Shown one piece after another: positions 36,782 to 46,300 of a stretch of DNA of 64,000 nt; positions within the stretch are counted from its first letter, which is position 1; every line of letters begins with the position of its first letter. The position numbers and the translations under genes were made by a program. The notes under the pieces are model-generated. The model did not search any database, was not told the origin of the DNA, and worked only from the letters and a program-made list of their open reading frames with translations. The DNA comes from an uncultured Sphingomonadaceae bacterium. Its GTDB lineage: Bacteria > Pseudomonadota > Alphaproteobacteria > Sphingomonadales > Sphingomonadaceae. The stretch lies in NCBI GenBank assembly GCA_947499255.1, contig CANMNF010000002.1:1-64000 (forward strand), given 5' to 3'.

Positions 36782-37813
36782 TCAGCGCTCGACACTCGAA
36801 AAGTCGAGATCCTGCGCCACGAAAACAGAGACGCTGGTGCCGTGATCAACCTTGAGGACCGGCTGCACCTGCTGCTGGGTTTGCGCGGTGATGTTCTGCG
36901 TACTGCCTGGCAGTGCAACCACCACACCATTGGTGGCCTCGCGCGTTGCTATGCCAACGCCCAGATCAAGGAAGGATTGTAAGATCGCCCCTCCAAAGCG
37001 CGCAAAGAACTTGCTATCAACATCGCCCTCGACACCGGCTCTGCCAAGTGGATCAGAGGCCGGGCTATCGAGCGCAATGGTAACGCCGTCAGGCCTGATC
37101 AGCCGCGTCCAACGGATGAGTGCGCGCTTTTCACCAGGGTTGAGGCCCGCCTCATAGGTGCCGTAGAGACGGCTTCCCCGATCAATCAGAACCCGCGAGC
37201 CGTCAAAGCTATGCACATCGCGCTGGATAAGTGCCCGCACGCCGCCTGGCCGTGTGGAGTCCAGTGCTGTTTCGAGAACGGCCGGGATCACGGTTCCTTG
37301 TGGAACGGTCATCGAAGGATTGGCAAGGCGAGACGCTTGCACGCGATTGGTATCGGTTACCGCTTCCAGCGGAGGCAGATTGAGCGCCGCGGGCCGCGCT
37401 GGCTCGAATACGACGCGAGGGCCAGTCCAGTTGGTGTTCGGCTCTGCCTCTTCAGCAACTGTCAGTCGGACAGGCGCTTGCCTTGGGGCTGGTGGTGGAA
37501 GGCTTGTCCGGGGCGCTGGGGCAGGAGCTATCTCCGCACGCTCTGCAAGTGATGGGCGGAGAGGGACGGATGCTGACATATCCTGCGGGATAGCCAAAGG
37601 CGGTGGCGGAGCGATCCGGCCTGCGTTCGTCGCAGGCGCGGTCACACGCGGTGCTTGCTGCCCAGTGCCATCGGCACTGACGGCAGAGAACACCATGTAT
37701 CCGCCAATCGGAAGGAGCAGCAAAAAGGCATAGAGGCCGATATTGCTGCTGGCCGGTAGCCTTACGACCGGGCGCTGGTCATGCGCGCTGCGCAGTTCTT
37801 CGCCGTCGCTCAT
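36782..37813 (-). CDS. virB10: VirB10/TrbI-type T4SS core protein
   Basis: 343 residues. A short cytoplasmic head, one membrane helix (about 25-44, GLYAFLLLLPIGGYMVFSAV), a Pro-rich periplasmic stretch (about 60-140) and the TrbI domain (VPQGTVIPAVLETALDSTRP, RGSRLYGTYEAGL, then a glycine-rich channel-forming part) ending near VFVAQDLDFSSVER. It spans both membranes as part of the outer-membrane core complex with VirB9. Overlaps virB9 by four bases. Confidence 0.93.
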   Translation of the reverse strand: MSDGEELRSAHDQRPVVRLPASSNIGLYAFLLLLPIGGYMVFSAVSADGTGQQAPRVTAPATNAGRIAPPPPLAIPQDMSASVPLRPSLAERAEIAPAPAPRTSLPPPAPRQAPVRLTVAEEAEPNTNWTGPRVVFEPARPAALNLPPLEAVTDTNRVQASRLANPSMTVPQGTVIPAVLETALDSTRPGGVRALIQRDVHSFDGSRVLIDRGSRLYGTYEAGLNPGEKRALIRWTRLIRPDGVTIALDSPASDPLGRAGVEGDVDSKFFARFGGAILQSFLDLGVGIATREATNGVVVALPGSTQNITAQTQQQVQPVLKVDHGTSVSVFVAQDLDFSSVER

Positions 37814-38514
37814 CCCGCACCATCCTGTTCGCGGTTGCGCCGCGCTGTCGCCTTTTCCTTGTCGATTCTGAACACCAGCTCTTGATGCACACGGTCGATA
37901 ACAAACAATCCCCCACGCATGTGCCCATTGACCACCTCTTCATCACCTGTCGGGCCGATGGCAAAGACAGCTGGCAAGGCCTGGTCTGGAGCATATTGGA
38001 TAAAGGTGCGCGAACCATCATCACGAATAAGCGCTGGCTTGACCTTGTCGTCCCCGCGCAGACGGTAGGTCCACAGCGTTCCCTCCTTTGGCATCGTGTC
38101 CGCTTCTGAAGCTGATGTGCGCTCGTCCCTATAGGCAAAACGCACCACCAGTCCCGCATCGAGATTGTTACTGGTACGCAGAATAAGCGCATAGCTGCGC
38201 TTATCGGTATCGACGGTCATAGAAGTGCCGGAAAGAGCTGCCTCTGGGACAACAAGGAAGCTGTTCCCTTCCGGCGATACACGCACGGTAATCGGCGCGT
38301 CGCTATCGGCACCGATACGCTGAATGCGTTCCTCCTGATCCAGGAACACCGTCAGTCCAACATCGGGAAAGCTTGTCAGGATCACCTCTTGTCCGGCGAT
38401 CCATTCGACCACTTGAAGCCGAGGATTGTCGCGATCCGCGCGCGGTGTGACCTGCGCGAAGCTGGGCGATGCCGTCAGTCCAGCAAGAGCCAAGGCAACA
38501 AGCGTTCGGATCAT
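37810..38514 (-). CDS. virB9: VirB9 T4SS core protein
   Basis: 234 residues with a signal peptide (MIRTLVALALAGLTASPSFA) and the VirB9/CagX domain. An N-terminal beta part (QVVEWIAGQEVILTSFPDVG; SPEGNSFLVVPEAALSGTSM) is followed by a C-terminal part (GTLWTYRLRGDDKVKPALIR; TFIQYAPDQALPAVFAI). It forms the core complex with VirB10 and VirB7; no virB7-like lipoprotein gene is visible next to it. Start and stop overlap both neighbours by four bases. Confidence 0.9.
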   Translation of the reverse strand: MIRTLVALALAGLTASPSFAQVTPRADRDNPRLQVVEWIAGQEVILTSFPDVGLTVFLDQEERIQRIGADSDAPITVRVSPEGNSFLVVPEAALSGTSMTVDTDKRSYALILRTSNNLDAGLVVRFAYRDERTSASEADTMPKEGTLWTYRLRGDDKVKPALIRDDGSRTFIQYAPDQALPAVFAIGPTGDEEVVNGHMRGGLFVIDRVHQELVFRIDKEKATARRNREQDGAG

Positions 38515-39239
38515 GGCGCTGCGCCTTCGCGGGCATTGCTATCGATCGCTTCCATCACTTCGGGCAGGGTTTCTGCATCGCGGCGATAGCGGGTCACCTG
38601 AAAGCCCAGCGGATTGATGTAGCGATCTTGCGCGCTCATCTCGGCGCCGGAGAACTGATAGTCGATCACTGCAGCCCAATATTGCGGCGCATAAGGCCTG
38701 GCACCAGGATCGCTGCGCACGGTGGTAAAGCGAACCAGCGTGCGCGTATTGGACAAGGAAGACACGCTGCGTACCTCAACGCTGACACGCGAACGGCGCG
38801 GCAAGCTTGCAAGCGGACTGCCCGGGTTGGAGGCTTGCATCAAATTGACATAGCGTTGCCGCGCATCGCCCGATGACCACAACCCAACCTTGCGATAATC
38901 CTCTTTTAGATTGTCGATATCAAAGCTTTCGCGGGAAATGACATATTGCACGAGGAAGGATCGGGTGAGGGCTTCATCGGCGCCCACAATCTGCTCATCG
39001 AGCGGTGCCAATGCCTCGACATGTCCGGTCTGGCGATCGACCAGAAGGGTGTAAGGCTCCACGGTCTTCAACGGCATCAGCAAGATCAATGCTATTGCCA
39101 GCATGAAGGTGATGGCCGTCGAGATCGCCGCCACAATCCAGGCGATCCGTCGCGATCGCTCCAATCGATCGGATGCGCTCACCGCCCAGCTGTCCTGGAT
39201 TTCGACATCCTCGTTCTCGATCCGGTCGTGCATGTTCAT
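38511..39239 (-). CDS. virB8: VirB8 T4SS inner-membrane protein
   Basis: 242 residues: a cytoplasmic N-terminus, one membrane helix (about 31-53, IAWIVAAISTAITFMLAIAL) and the periplasmic VirB8 domain (VEPYTLLVDRQTGHVEALAP; SRESFDIDNLKEDYRKVGLW; then ARPYAPQYWAAVIDYQFSGA). It links VirB6, VirB4 and the core complex. Overlaps virB6 and virB9 by four bases. Confidence 0.92.
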   Translation of the reverse strand: MNMHDRIENEDVEIQDSWAVSASDRLERSRRIAWIVAAISTAITFMLAIALILLMPLKTVEPYTLLVDRQTGHVEALAPLDEQIVGADEALTRSFLVQYVISRESFDIDNLKEDYRKVGLWSSGDARQRYVNLMQASNPGSPLASLPRRSRVSVEVRSVSSLSNTRTLVRFTTVRSDPGARPYAPQYWAAVIDYQFSGAEMSAQDRYINPLGFQVTRYRRDAETLPEVMEAIDSNAREGAAP

Positions 39240-40426
39240 GTGATCGCATCCCTGCGATCGCTCGACAGCGAACCGCGCGGTTCAGCGCGCCGATTTGATG
39301 AAGGCTCACCGCTCGAACTTGGAGATCGATCACCTCTACCGCCACCAGTTGAGCTGCCTGTGCCACTGGATGATGGTGATGAAGCAATCTGCAGATTGCG
39401 TCTTTCCGTTTGAACGCGGTTGGACACGTGCTCGGACAAGCGCTCCGCGCGGCTGCGATTGATCGAGTGGTGCTCGCTTGTTGTCCTCGATCGCACATCC
39501 GGATCGGCTCTTCTCCAAACGTCGGGAATTTGCGGCATCGCAATCCACCCGCGATGAAACGCGACCTTGGCGAGAACAGCAACGATCGCGAACTTGACCA
39601 CGGCAAAGGCAAGCGTGAGTGCGAAGAGCTCCATGGGAAGGGAGGGCGTCGCATAGCCGAGCTGTCGCACATTGAGGGCATCCGCGATCAGCGGTTCCAG
39701 CATCGCAAGCTCTATCGCCAGCACAAAGGTAATGGCCACAGAACCAAGCAGCACTAGAACCAGACCCCGAATCCATCCTGCAAAGAGGCCCCGTGTCGCT
39801 TCAAACAAAAGCAAGCCTGCAGCAAGCGGTGCCAGTGCGAGCAACAGGCCCGCCAAAACGCGCATCAGAGCAAGCGATCCAATCAGTCCCGATAGAAACA
39901 CTAAGCGCGCCCAGCCCAGCGCGCTGCGATCTTCCAGTGCGGTCCCATCAAAGGTGCCACCGACCGCGCTCCCGTCGATAAACTCGCCTGACCTGCGCCC
40001 TGTGCCAAGCTCCGTCAGGCTAACAAGCCCATTATCGATCGCTTGTAGCCGCTCGACAAAGCCAGCGGCAGAGCTGGCAAGGCCGGGTGTGGACATGGAT
40101 GCGGCAATCTCGCCAGGGCCGGTCATCACCACATCGTAAATCAGCGTGCGAAAGGCCGGCCAGGAGAAGGCCAGCGTCAGCACAATACCGACCTTGAGGA
40201 CATCAAGCACCACATCGCGTGCGTTTGGGCCTGGGCCGAACAACAGCCTGATCCCCCAGAAGGCCACAAACAGGGTCAACAGGCCTGTTATCAAGGTCGA
40301 GGCGGATGAGCCAGGCTGTCCAAGGGCTTGATAGCCATAGCTGCCCAGAAGCTGCGCCTGACAATCGATATGGCCCAGCACCCGCGTCACAAAGGCATCG
40401 CCTGTTATGATTGCGGGACAGGCCAT
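39236..40426 (-). CDS. virB6: VirB6/TrbL-type T4SS membrane protein
   Basis: 396 residues with several membrane helices (LITGLLTLFVAFWGIRLLFG; VLDVLKVGIVLTLAFSWPAF; LVFLSGLIGSLALMRVLAGL; GLVLVLLGSVAITFVLAIEL; MELFALTLAFAVVKFAIVAV) and a polar, Ser/Arg-rich tail of about 100 residues. I use the ATG at 40426, two bases after the virB4 stop; an earlier ATG would overlap virB4 by 34 bases. There is no virB5 gene between virB4 and virB6, where it often lies. Confidence 0.88.
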   Translation of the reverse strand: MACPAIITGDAFVTRVLGHIDCQAQLLGSYGYQALGQPGSSASTLITGLLTLFVAFWGIRLLFGPGPNARDVVLDVLKVGIVLTLAFSWPAFRTLIYDVVMTGPGEIAASMSTPGLASSAAGFVERLQAIDNGLVSLTELGTGRRSGEFIDGSAVGGTFDGTALEDRSALGWARLVFLSGLIGSLALMRVLAGLLLALAPLAAGLLLFEATRGLFAGWIRGLVLVLLGSVAITFVLAIELAMLEPLIADALNVRQLGYATPSLPMELFALTLAFAVVKFAIVAVLAKVAFHRGWIAMPQIPDVWRRADPDVRSRTTSEHHSINRSRAERLSEHVSNRVQTERRNLQIASSPSSSGTGSSTGGGRGDRSPSSSGEPSSNRRAEPRGSLSSDRRDAIT

Positions 40427-40428
40427 CT

Positions 40429-42726
40429 TCAGGCTACCCGTTCCAACAGGGTCTTCATCCAATTCGCCGGATCATCGCCTGTTTTCTGGACAAGTTCGTC
40501 AAACAGCCGCACCGTGCTCTCGCGGCCCGAGAGGATGGTGAGGAGTTCGTCTTCGCCGGTGAGATCGAGCCGCACAACGACGCTGTCCTTGCCATGGCGC
40601 ACCAGGAAGCAGTGGGAATCGTCAGGCAGCGTTCGCACCAGATCAAACTCGTGCTGGCTCAGCCCAAAGCCGTTCATATAGTCTTCGGCGCGCGCCTTGG
40701 GATTGATCATAAAGATCTGCGTTGCGGCCTGCTCGATGATCGCGCTCGCAATCTTGCTTTCCAGTGCATCCTGGGCGCTTTGCGTGGCAAAGCCGACAAT
40801 GCCGTTGCGCTTACGGATCGTCTTTTCCCAATCCTTGATCCGCCGCACGAAGACATCGTCATCCAAGGCCTTCCACCCTTCATCGACCACAATGATGGCT
40901 GGCGTACCGTCCAAGCGCTGCTCAACCCGGTGGAAGAAGTAGAGCAAGGCTGGCGTGCGCGCGATGGGATCATCCAGGATCGCTGTCATATCAAAACCAA
41001 CAGAGCGCGCTGAGAGATCGGTATTGTCCTGCTCATTGTCGAACAGCCAAGCGCGTTCGCCAGAACCGTGCCAGGCGCGCAGGCGGCCATAGAGATCATC
41101 GGGCCGTGGGCGATGGGTGCCGCGAAACAGTTCGACCAAATAGCGCAACCGACGCCGTTCTTTGGGTTGCAGGAAGTTGGTCTCGATCGCATCGCGGATT
41201 TGTTCGAGCTCTTCTTCGTCTACTTGCCCGGCCAACAGCGTGAGCCATTCGATCAGGAACTGCCGGTTTGCTGGCGAGTTTTCCAATTGCAGCGGATTAA
41301 TGCCCGAGGGCACATCAGAGTTGAGGCGATCATACTTGCCGCCAATCGCGCGGATAAAGAGCTCGGCTCCGCGATCCTTGTCAAAGAAGATGATGCGCGG
41401 ATTGAACTTGCGCGCTTGCGCCAGCAGAAAATTGAGCACCACCGTTTTGCCGGAGCCCGATGGCCCGATCACCGTGAAATTGCCCAGATCGCCTTGGTGG
41501 AAGTTGAAGTAGTACGGGCCTGCTGCCGTTGTCTCAAACAAAGTGACCGCATCGCCCCAGTGATTGCCTGTCGCCTTGCCGGTCGGGAAATTGTGTAGGC
41601 TGGCAAATCCGGCAAAGTTGGATGTTGAGATGAGACCGCGCCGGGCAATATATTTGCAGTTGCCGGGGAACTGCGCCCAATAGGCAGGCTCCAGATTGAT
41701 ATCCTCGCGCACGCCGTTGATGCCCAGATCAGCCAGCAGCGCGATCACCTCTGCAACATTGCGATCAAGCTCGCCTAAATCCTCGGCGTGGACGGCAATG
41801 GTGGCGTGATGTTCGCCAAAGCCTGCATTGCCAGCGGCGACATCGTCCTTGGCCCCGGCAAGATCATCGCGCAGCGAGAGCGCTTCATCATCGGTGGCGC
41901 GCATGCGGCGCAGCGCCAGGTTCATCCGGCTCAATGCCTGCGCGCGTTCGACGAAGGCGAAGCTTTGTGTGACATTGAGCTCGAAGGGCAGGCGATAGAG
42001 CTCATCAAACATGCCGGGCATGGTCTCGCCGGGATAATCCTTGATCGATACCATCGCGACAAAGCGTCGCGGCAAGGGGCCAGCAGGCGCGAGTTCCACC
42101 GTATCAGCGCCGAAGCTGACCCGGCGTCTGGGGATGACCTCTGCCGGATCGCCATAGGGGACGTTCACCGGCATGCGCGCGCCGTTATAGAGGGCAGAGA
42201 GGAACTCCAGCTCCTCGGAGCGCTTGATGCCGTTGACCTCATAAGTGGACAGCAAGCGCGGGCCGTATTGGCGCAGGGCCGACATGACGGCTTGGGTGGC
42301 ATTGTCGAGAGCTGCGCGTTCGCTGGCGTGGTGCGCGGCTTTGCTTGTGCCATCCATACCGAGCCAGCCTTTGAGGCGGTCGGCGATGCCGTCTCGGCCC
42401 GGCATGGGGCGGCGGATGATGGTCAGGGTGAGGTCGTTGACGAACAGGTTCTTCTGCGCGAGCCGGTCTTGCCAGTGGGTGTTGAGGTTTTGCGAGAAAC
42501 TGTCGGTATGGGGCTGGTCCAGCGCAACATCGGCGCGGCGGCGCATGACGTGGTGGTAGATCGCGAAGCGGCTGTCGGCGATGGATTGGAGGAGAGCATC
42601 GCGGAGCTGGGTGCGGTAATTGAGATCTTCGGTTGAGGCGGTTTCGAAGGGAAGTCCGGAAAACGCCACAATGCGCACAAGGCTTGAGCTACTTGACAGC
42701 AAATTAGCAGGTGGCGTCATTCCCAT
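40429..42726 (-). CDS. virB4: VirB4 T4SS ATPase, N-terminus shortened
   Basis: A 765-residue ATPase that powers assembly and transfer. Walker A VIGPSGSGKTVVLNFLLAQ near residue 422, Walker B AIIVVDEGWKAL near 615, and the VirB4 N-domain from residue 25 (GLPFETASTEDLNYRTQLRD). Relatives usually have several dozen residues before that point. Here the first ~20 (PPANLLSSSSSLVRI) look unrelated, and a second, decayed copy of the same N-terminal segment lies about 330 bases upstream. The 5' end was therefore probably rebuilt by duplication or recombination. virB3, virB1 and virD4 are not found upstream. Confidence 0.88.
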   Translation of the reverse strand: MGMTPPANLLSSSSSLVRIVAFSGLPFETASTEDLNYRTQLRDALLQSIADSRFAIYHHVMRRRADVALDQPHTDSFSQNLNTHWQDRLAQKNLFVNDLTLTIIRRPMPGRDGIADRLKGWLGMDGTSKAAHHASERAALDNATQAVMSALRQYGPRLLSTYEVNGIKRSEELEFLSALYNGARMPVNVPYGDPAEVIPRRRVSFGADTVELAPAGPLPRRFVAMVSIKDYPGETMPGMFDELYRLPFELNVTQSFAFVERAQALSRMNLALRRMRATDDEALSLRDDLAGAKDDVAAGNAGFGEHHATIAVHAEDLGELDRNVAEVIALLADLGINGVREDINLEPAYWAQFPGNCKYIARRGLISTSNFAGFASLHNFPTGKATGNHWGDAVTLFETTAAGPYYFNFHQGDLGNFTVIGPSGSGKTVVLNFLLAQARKFNPRIIFFDKDRGAELFIRAIGGKYDRLNSDVPSGINPLQLENSPANRQFLIEWLTLLAGQVDEEELEQIRDAIETNFLQPKERRRLRYLVELFRGTHRPRPDDLYGRLRAWHGSGERAWLFDNEQDNTDLSARSVGFDMTAILDDPIARTPALLYFFHRVEQRLDGTPAIIVVDEGWKALDDDVFVRRIKDWEKTIRKRNGIVGFATQSAQDALESKIASAIIEQAATQIFMINPKARAEDYMNGFGLSQHEFDLVRTLPDDSHCFLVRHGKDSVVVRLDLTGEDELLTILSGRESTVRLFDELVQKTGDDPANWMKTLLERVA

Positions 42727-42842
42727 GGCGACACTACTTCCCAGATCCTTGTCATAATTTTCATTCTATGCACTTGTCTGCAAAAAGGAAAAACGGCTCA
42801 GGCTATAGGCGTGCGGCGAGCGAAGTGAAGATAGGCGTCGAT

Positions 42843-42954
42843 ACTGATCTGACGCTAAGTCCGCGCGGCGGTGCATCTCATGATGGACAAAGGAAAAGCG
42901 GCTGTCCGCGATGGATCGCGGTAGTGCATCTTGAAGGTGCGTGAAATAATTGAG
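42843..42954 (-). pseudogene. Decayed duplicate of the virB4 N-terminal segment
   Basis: A minus-strand frame reads LNYFTHLQDALPRSIADSRF and then SFVHHEMHRRADLASDQ. virB4 has LNYRTQLRDALLQSIADSRF, then AIYHHVMRRRADVALDQ at residues 35-71, about two thirds identical. It is in the same orientation as virB4, in tandem. The surrounding 42727-43124 stretch (about 400 bases) holds no other gene I can support. Confidence 0.75.
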
Positions 42955-43124
42955 ATAACCGGTATAAAGGGCTTTGCAGCGGAGACCAAAATACAGGGGC
43001 GCTACACCGATATGGCAGAAGTGGAGAATATTCAACCGCTAATAGCCTATTAAAACAAATAACGGAAAAAACAAAAATAAATATACTGAAATTATCGATT
43101 GGCATATAAGTATAGAGGAATACT

Positions 43125-43352
43125 TTAAATTGCTTTGCCATATTTCTTTATTCTCCTTTCGAGATCTTCTTCAATCTCTGGATACTCATCGAAGGCTTTT
43201 TTCATGATGCGCGACTGCACCCTGTCAATTATCTGAGCTATCTCTTCTCGCTCGTCCTTGAAATCGCTCGGTAGAATTTGAATCAAGCTACCCAGTTCTC
43301 TGGTGACATATATGGATGAGTTTGCGAGAATTACCGCGAGGTCTTTATCCAT
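43125..43352 (-). CDS. Putative immunity protein for the large RHS protein
   Basis: 75 residues from the ATG at 43352, chosen because AAAGGAG lies eight bases upstream; a longer frame starting inside the RHS gene is not credible. It is helical and charged (MDKDLAVILANSSIYVTREL; DEREEIAQIIDRVQSRIMKK; EIEEDLERRIKKYGKA), AT-rich, with no signal peptide. It starts 14 bases after the RHS stop. Position and composition suggest a cognate immunity protein; no family is recognised. Confidence 0.5.
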   Translation of the reverse strand: MDKDLAVILANSSIYVTRELGSLIQILPSDFKDEREEIAQIIDRVQSRIMKKAFDEYPEIEEDLERRIKKYGKAI

Positions 43353-43366
43353 GGTTTCTAACTCCT

Positions 43367-46300
43367 TTATCGGCTGCGCCATGGACGGGGTAGTGGCCAC
43401 CAAACCCACCATGGCCTCGGGTATGGCCCCCACCATGGTGTTTTCCGGCGGCGATCTTGAGGCAAAGAATTTCTTCGTCTATCGCGTTCTTCCTCAGCCT
43501 CTCTCGTCTTCTCCTCAACACATTCATTTACGCATCTCCGGAAATCAAACTCATTGACATCAGACCAGGGGTAGGGCTTCGGACGGTCCAATATTGGCAA
43601 GCACTGATCAATACACTCTCTTCTAACGTCACATGAGTCGTCCGAAGAAATGTCTTGTCCGACACCTGATGAACTGACGCAAGTGTTATCGTTACTGATC
43701 CCAGTGACAACGATAATGTCGCCATCACTATCATTTCTGCTTCTGCTGGAAGTTCCACTGCCATCGGATCTTCCGCCAAGCGGCGAATTTCTACTGGTGC
43801 TTGAATTGATACTGCCAGACGATCGATTGCCTATCACAGTTATTACATCATCGTTGTCATCCTCTCGATCTTTTCGGCAGTCTCTTTTTCGATCATTATC
43901 ATCTTCGTCGTCTGGCCTGAAGCCGAACAAAAGGCGGCGACATGTACCCGTCAGATCCACGCTATTCATCGGATCATTCCCAACATAGGCATACATATTC
44001 ATGCCATCGCCATATCCGATGGGATCGGTCTGCATAAAGCGGCCAAGCGTGGGCGCGTACATGCGGGCCTTATAGTAATACATGCCCAGTTCGGGAACCC
44101 ATGCCTGTCCGGTGTACTGGAACCGGCCTGTATTGTCCTGATCAGGCAGGCCATAATCGTCATAGGCGTTGATGACGGTGTTCCCGCCATAGCGATCGGC
44201 GGACATAACGATCGAGCCCAGGCGATCGGCATAGAGGAAGCGCGCATTGGGCGTCGAGATCGAGCTGCCGGAATAGCTTACCAGCGGATCATCGCCGCCC
44301 GAGAAGCCATGGACATAGCGGCTCAGGATTGTGCCCGTGCCGTCATACTCCATGATGAGGTCCGCGCCGTCGTAATAGAGCCGCCGCTTGTCGCCATTGT
44401 CATCCTCGACCTCATACAGGCGGCCAAGCGGGTCGTATCGCAGTGTGACCTCATCTGTGCCATCCTCGCGCGAGACAAGGCGGTTGGCGTAGTCATAGAC
44501 GAAGGTAAACGTGCCATCCGAGGTCAGATTGCCGTTCTTGTCATAGCTGTATGTCGTGCCATCGACTGTGCTGTATTGATTGAGCGGATTGGCGGTGTAA
44601 TCCACATCGACGGTGCTGTGATCACCAAACGCGAACACGTCGTTGTCGCGCACTTCTGTCGCGAGCTGGCTCGCGGGATTGAAGGCAAAGTCATAATCGA
44701 CATCCCAGCTCGAGGTGGGATGATCGATGGTGATGCCATCGAGGCGCTGCGCTGCGTCGTAGCTGAAGGAATCATCAGGTGCCAAGCTGTAGCGGATGAG
44801 GTCTGACAGCCTGCCCTGATTATCGAAGTCGTGATTGATCAGCGTCTGGCCGTTCTCATCCTTGATGCGGTTCGGGCGACTGAGCTGATCATAGTTGAAA
44901 GTGAAGTAGCTGCTGTCGGGATGGGTGAGCATGTCGCGCCGCCCGATGCTGTCATACGCATAGCTGACCGTGCGGGTTGCACCGTCCATAGTGTTGCTGC
45001 TGGAGACAAGCTGGCCAAGGGCATTGAAGGTGTTGGTAATTCCCTCACCTGTAGTGCTGTCAAAGCGGGCATATTCCATATTGCCCATCAGATCATAGCC
45101 ATAGTGGATATCGCGCGTGTGGGTCGAATCCAGACCGAGGCGGCTGGGGACATCTTCCTCGATTACGCGGCCAAGATCGTCGTACGTGAAGGTGATACTT
45201 TCCCCTCTGCGCGTCCTAACCTGCGAGACACGGCCATATGCGTCATACGTCACCTGATCGTAATCGCCCAAATTGTACGTGTTGGGCGTGGTGGGGTGCG
45301 GGTAGTAGGTGCGATAGCGGCGATTGAAGGCGTCAAAGCCATAGCCGGTCTTGTTGCCTTCTGCGTCTTCAACAGAGCCAAGAGCGCCGTTGTAGTATCC
45401 GTTCTTGTAGTTGAACTTCTGCGTGGATTGCTCGAGCGTTGTTCCAACGGCCGACCTCACTTCGGCAATGCGGCCATATTTGTCATAGAGATTCTTGGTA
45501 ATCCGGTCAGGACCATGGCTGCCAGCGGTCATTGTCGTACATGCAGAGCTCGGTAGGGTTGTGGTGGTAAGCGGCGCGTTCATGCGCAGCGCGGTGCACT
45601 CTACGAGACCGAGATCATTATAGTTCAACTGGGTGACGCTGTGCTGCGTCGTGCCAGAAGGATCGCGATGGCGCGTTGTGACGACGCGGCCCAGGTCATC
45701 ATATTCGGTATCAACCCGCTGATCGGCGCTGAACGTCGATAGATCGGTGCCTGTCGTCGTCCCTGTCTCCGAGCGGGTGACCAGACCATTCGTATAAGTC
45801 GTCTTGCTTGCAATACGTGGAAGGCTTCCGCCACCATCAGGGTCGGCGCTGATGGTGCCTATTACTCGGCCATAATCATCATAGACCGTGTAGGACGTAT
45901 CTCCTGTGCCTGAGAGCGGCCCGTCGACCGTCTCCACTTGCCCAAGGTGGTTGTAGGTATAAGCGCTCGTCGCAATCTCGGTGTTGTTGCCAAGCTTGCT
46001 AGTGACCGATGTCGGCAGGATGTTGTTGGCAACTGTAGACGAGGGATACGCAATTTCCGTACGCGCTTCATTGACCGTTCCCGAGCATGTTGCGGTTGTA
46101 CGGCACTGACGCGTGCGCAATGGCACATGAATGGGGTCAGAAGTCGCCCAGCCATTGTAGTATGAGTTGCGATAGCGAGCCTGCGCGGTTGTATACTCGG
46201 CGATTATCGTTGGGCGATCACCTGATCCAGACGGAGCGGGACGTTGAATCTGTGTTATCCCGCCATGGGTCGAATTGTAACTGTAATTGGTGGTGTTGCC

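Noticed and set aside
36781-36930. Longer N-terminus for VirB11
   Set aside because: The 50 extra residues lie inside virB10 and do not resemble VirB11. The METAYYLDSF start fits the family and the operon spacing.
40411-41013. Plus-strand frames opposite virB4 (also 41788-42636)
   Set aside because: Shadows of virB4; no motifs and no ribosome sites.
42766-43035. Independent 89-residue gene upstream of virB4
   Set aside because: Its centre is a decayed copy of the virB4 N-terminus and both flanks look like noise, so I list it as a pseudogene.
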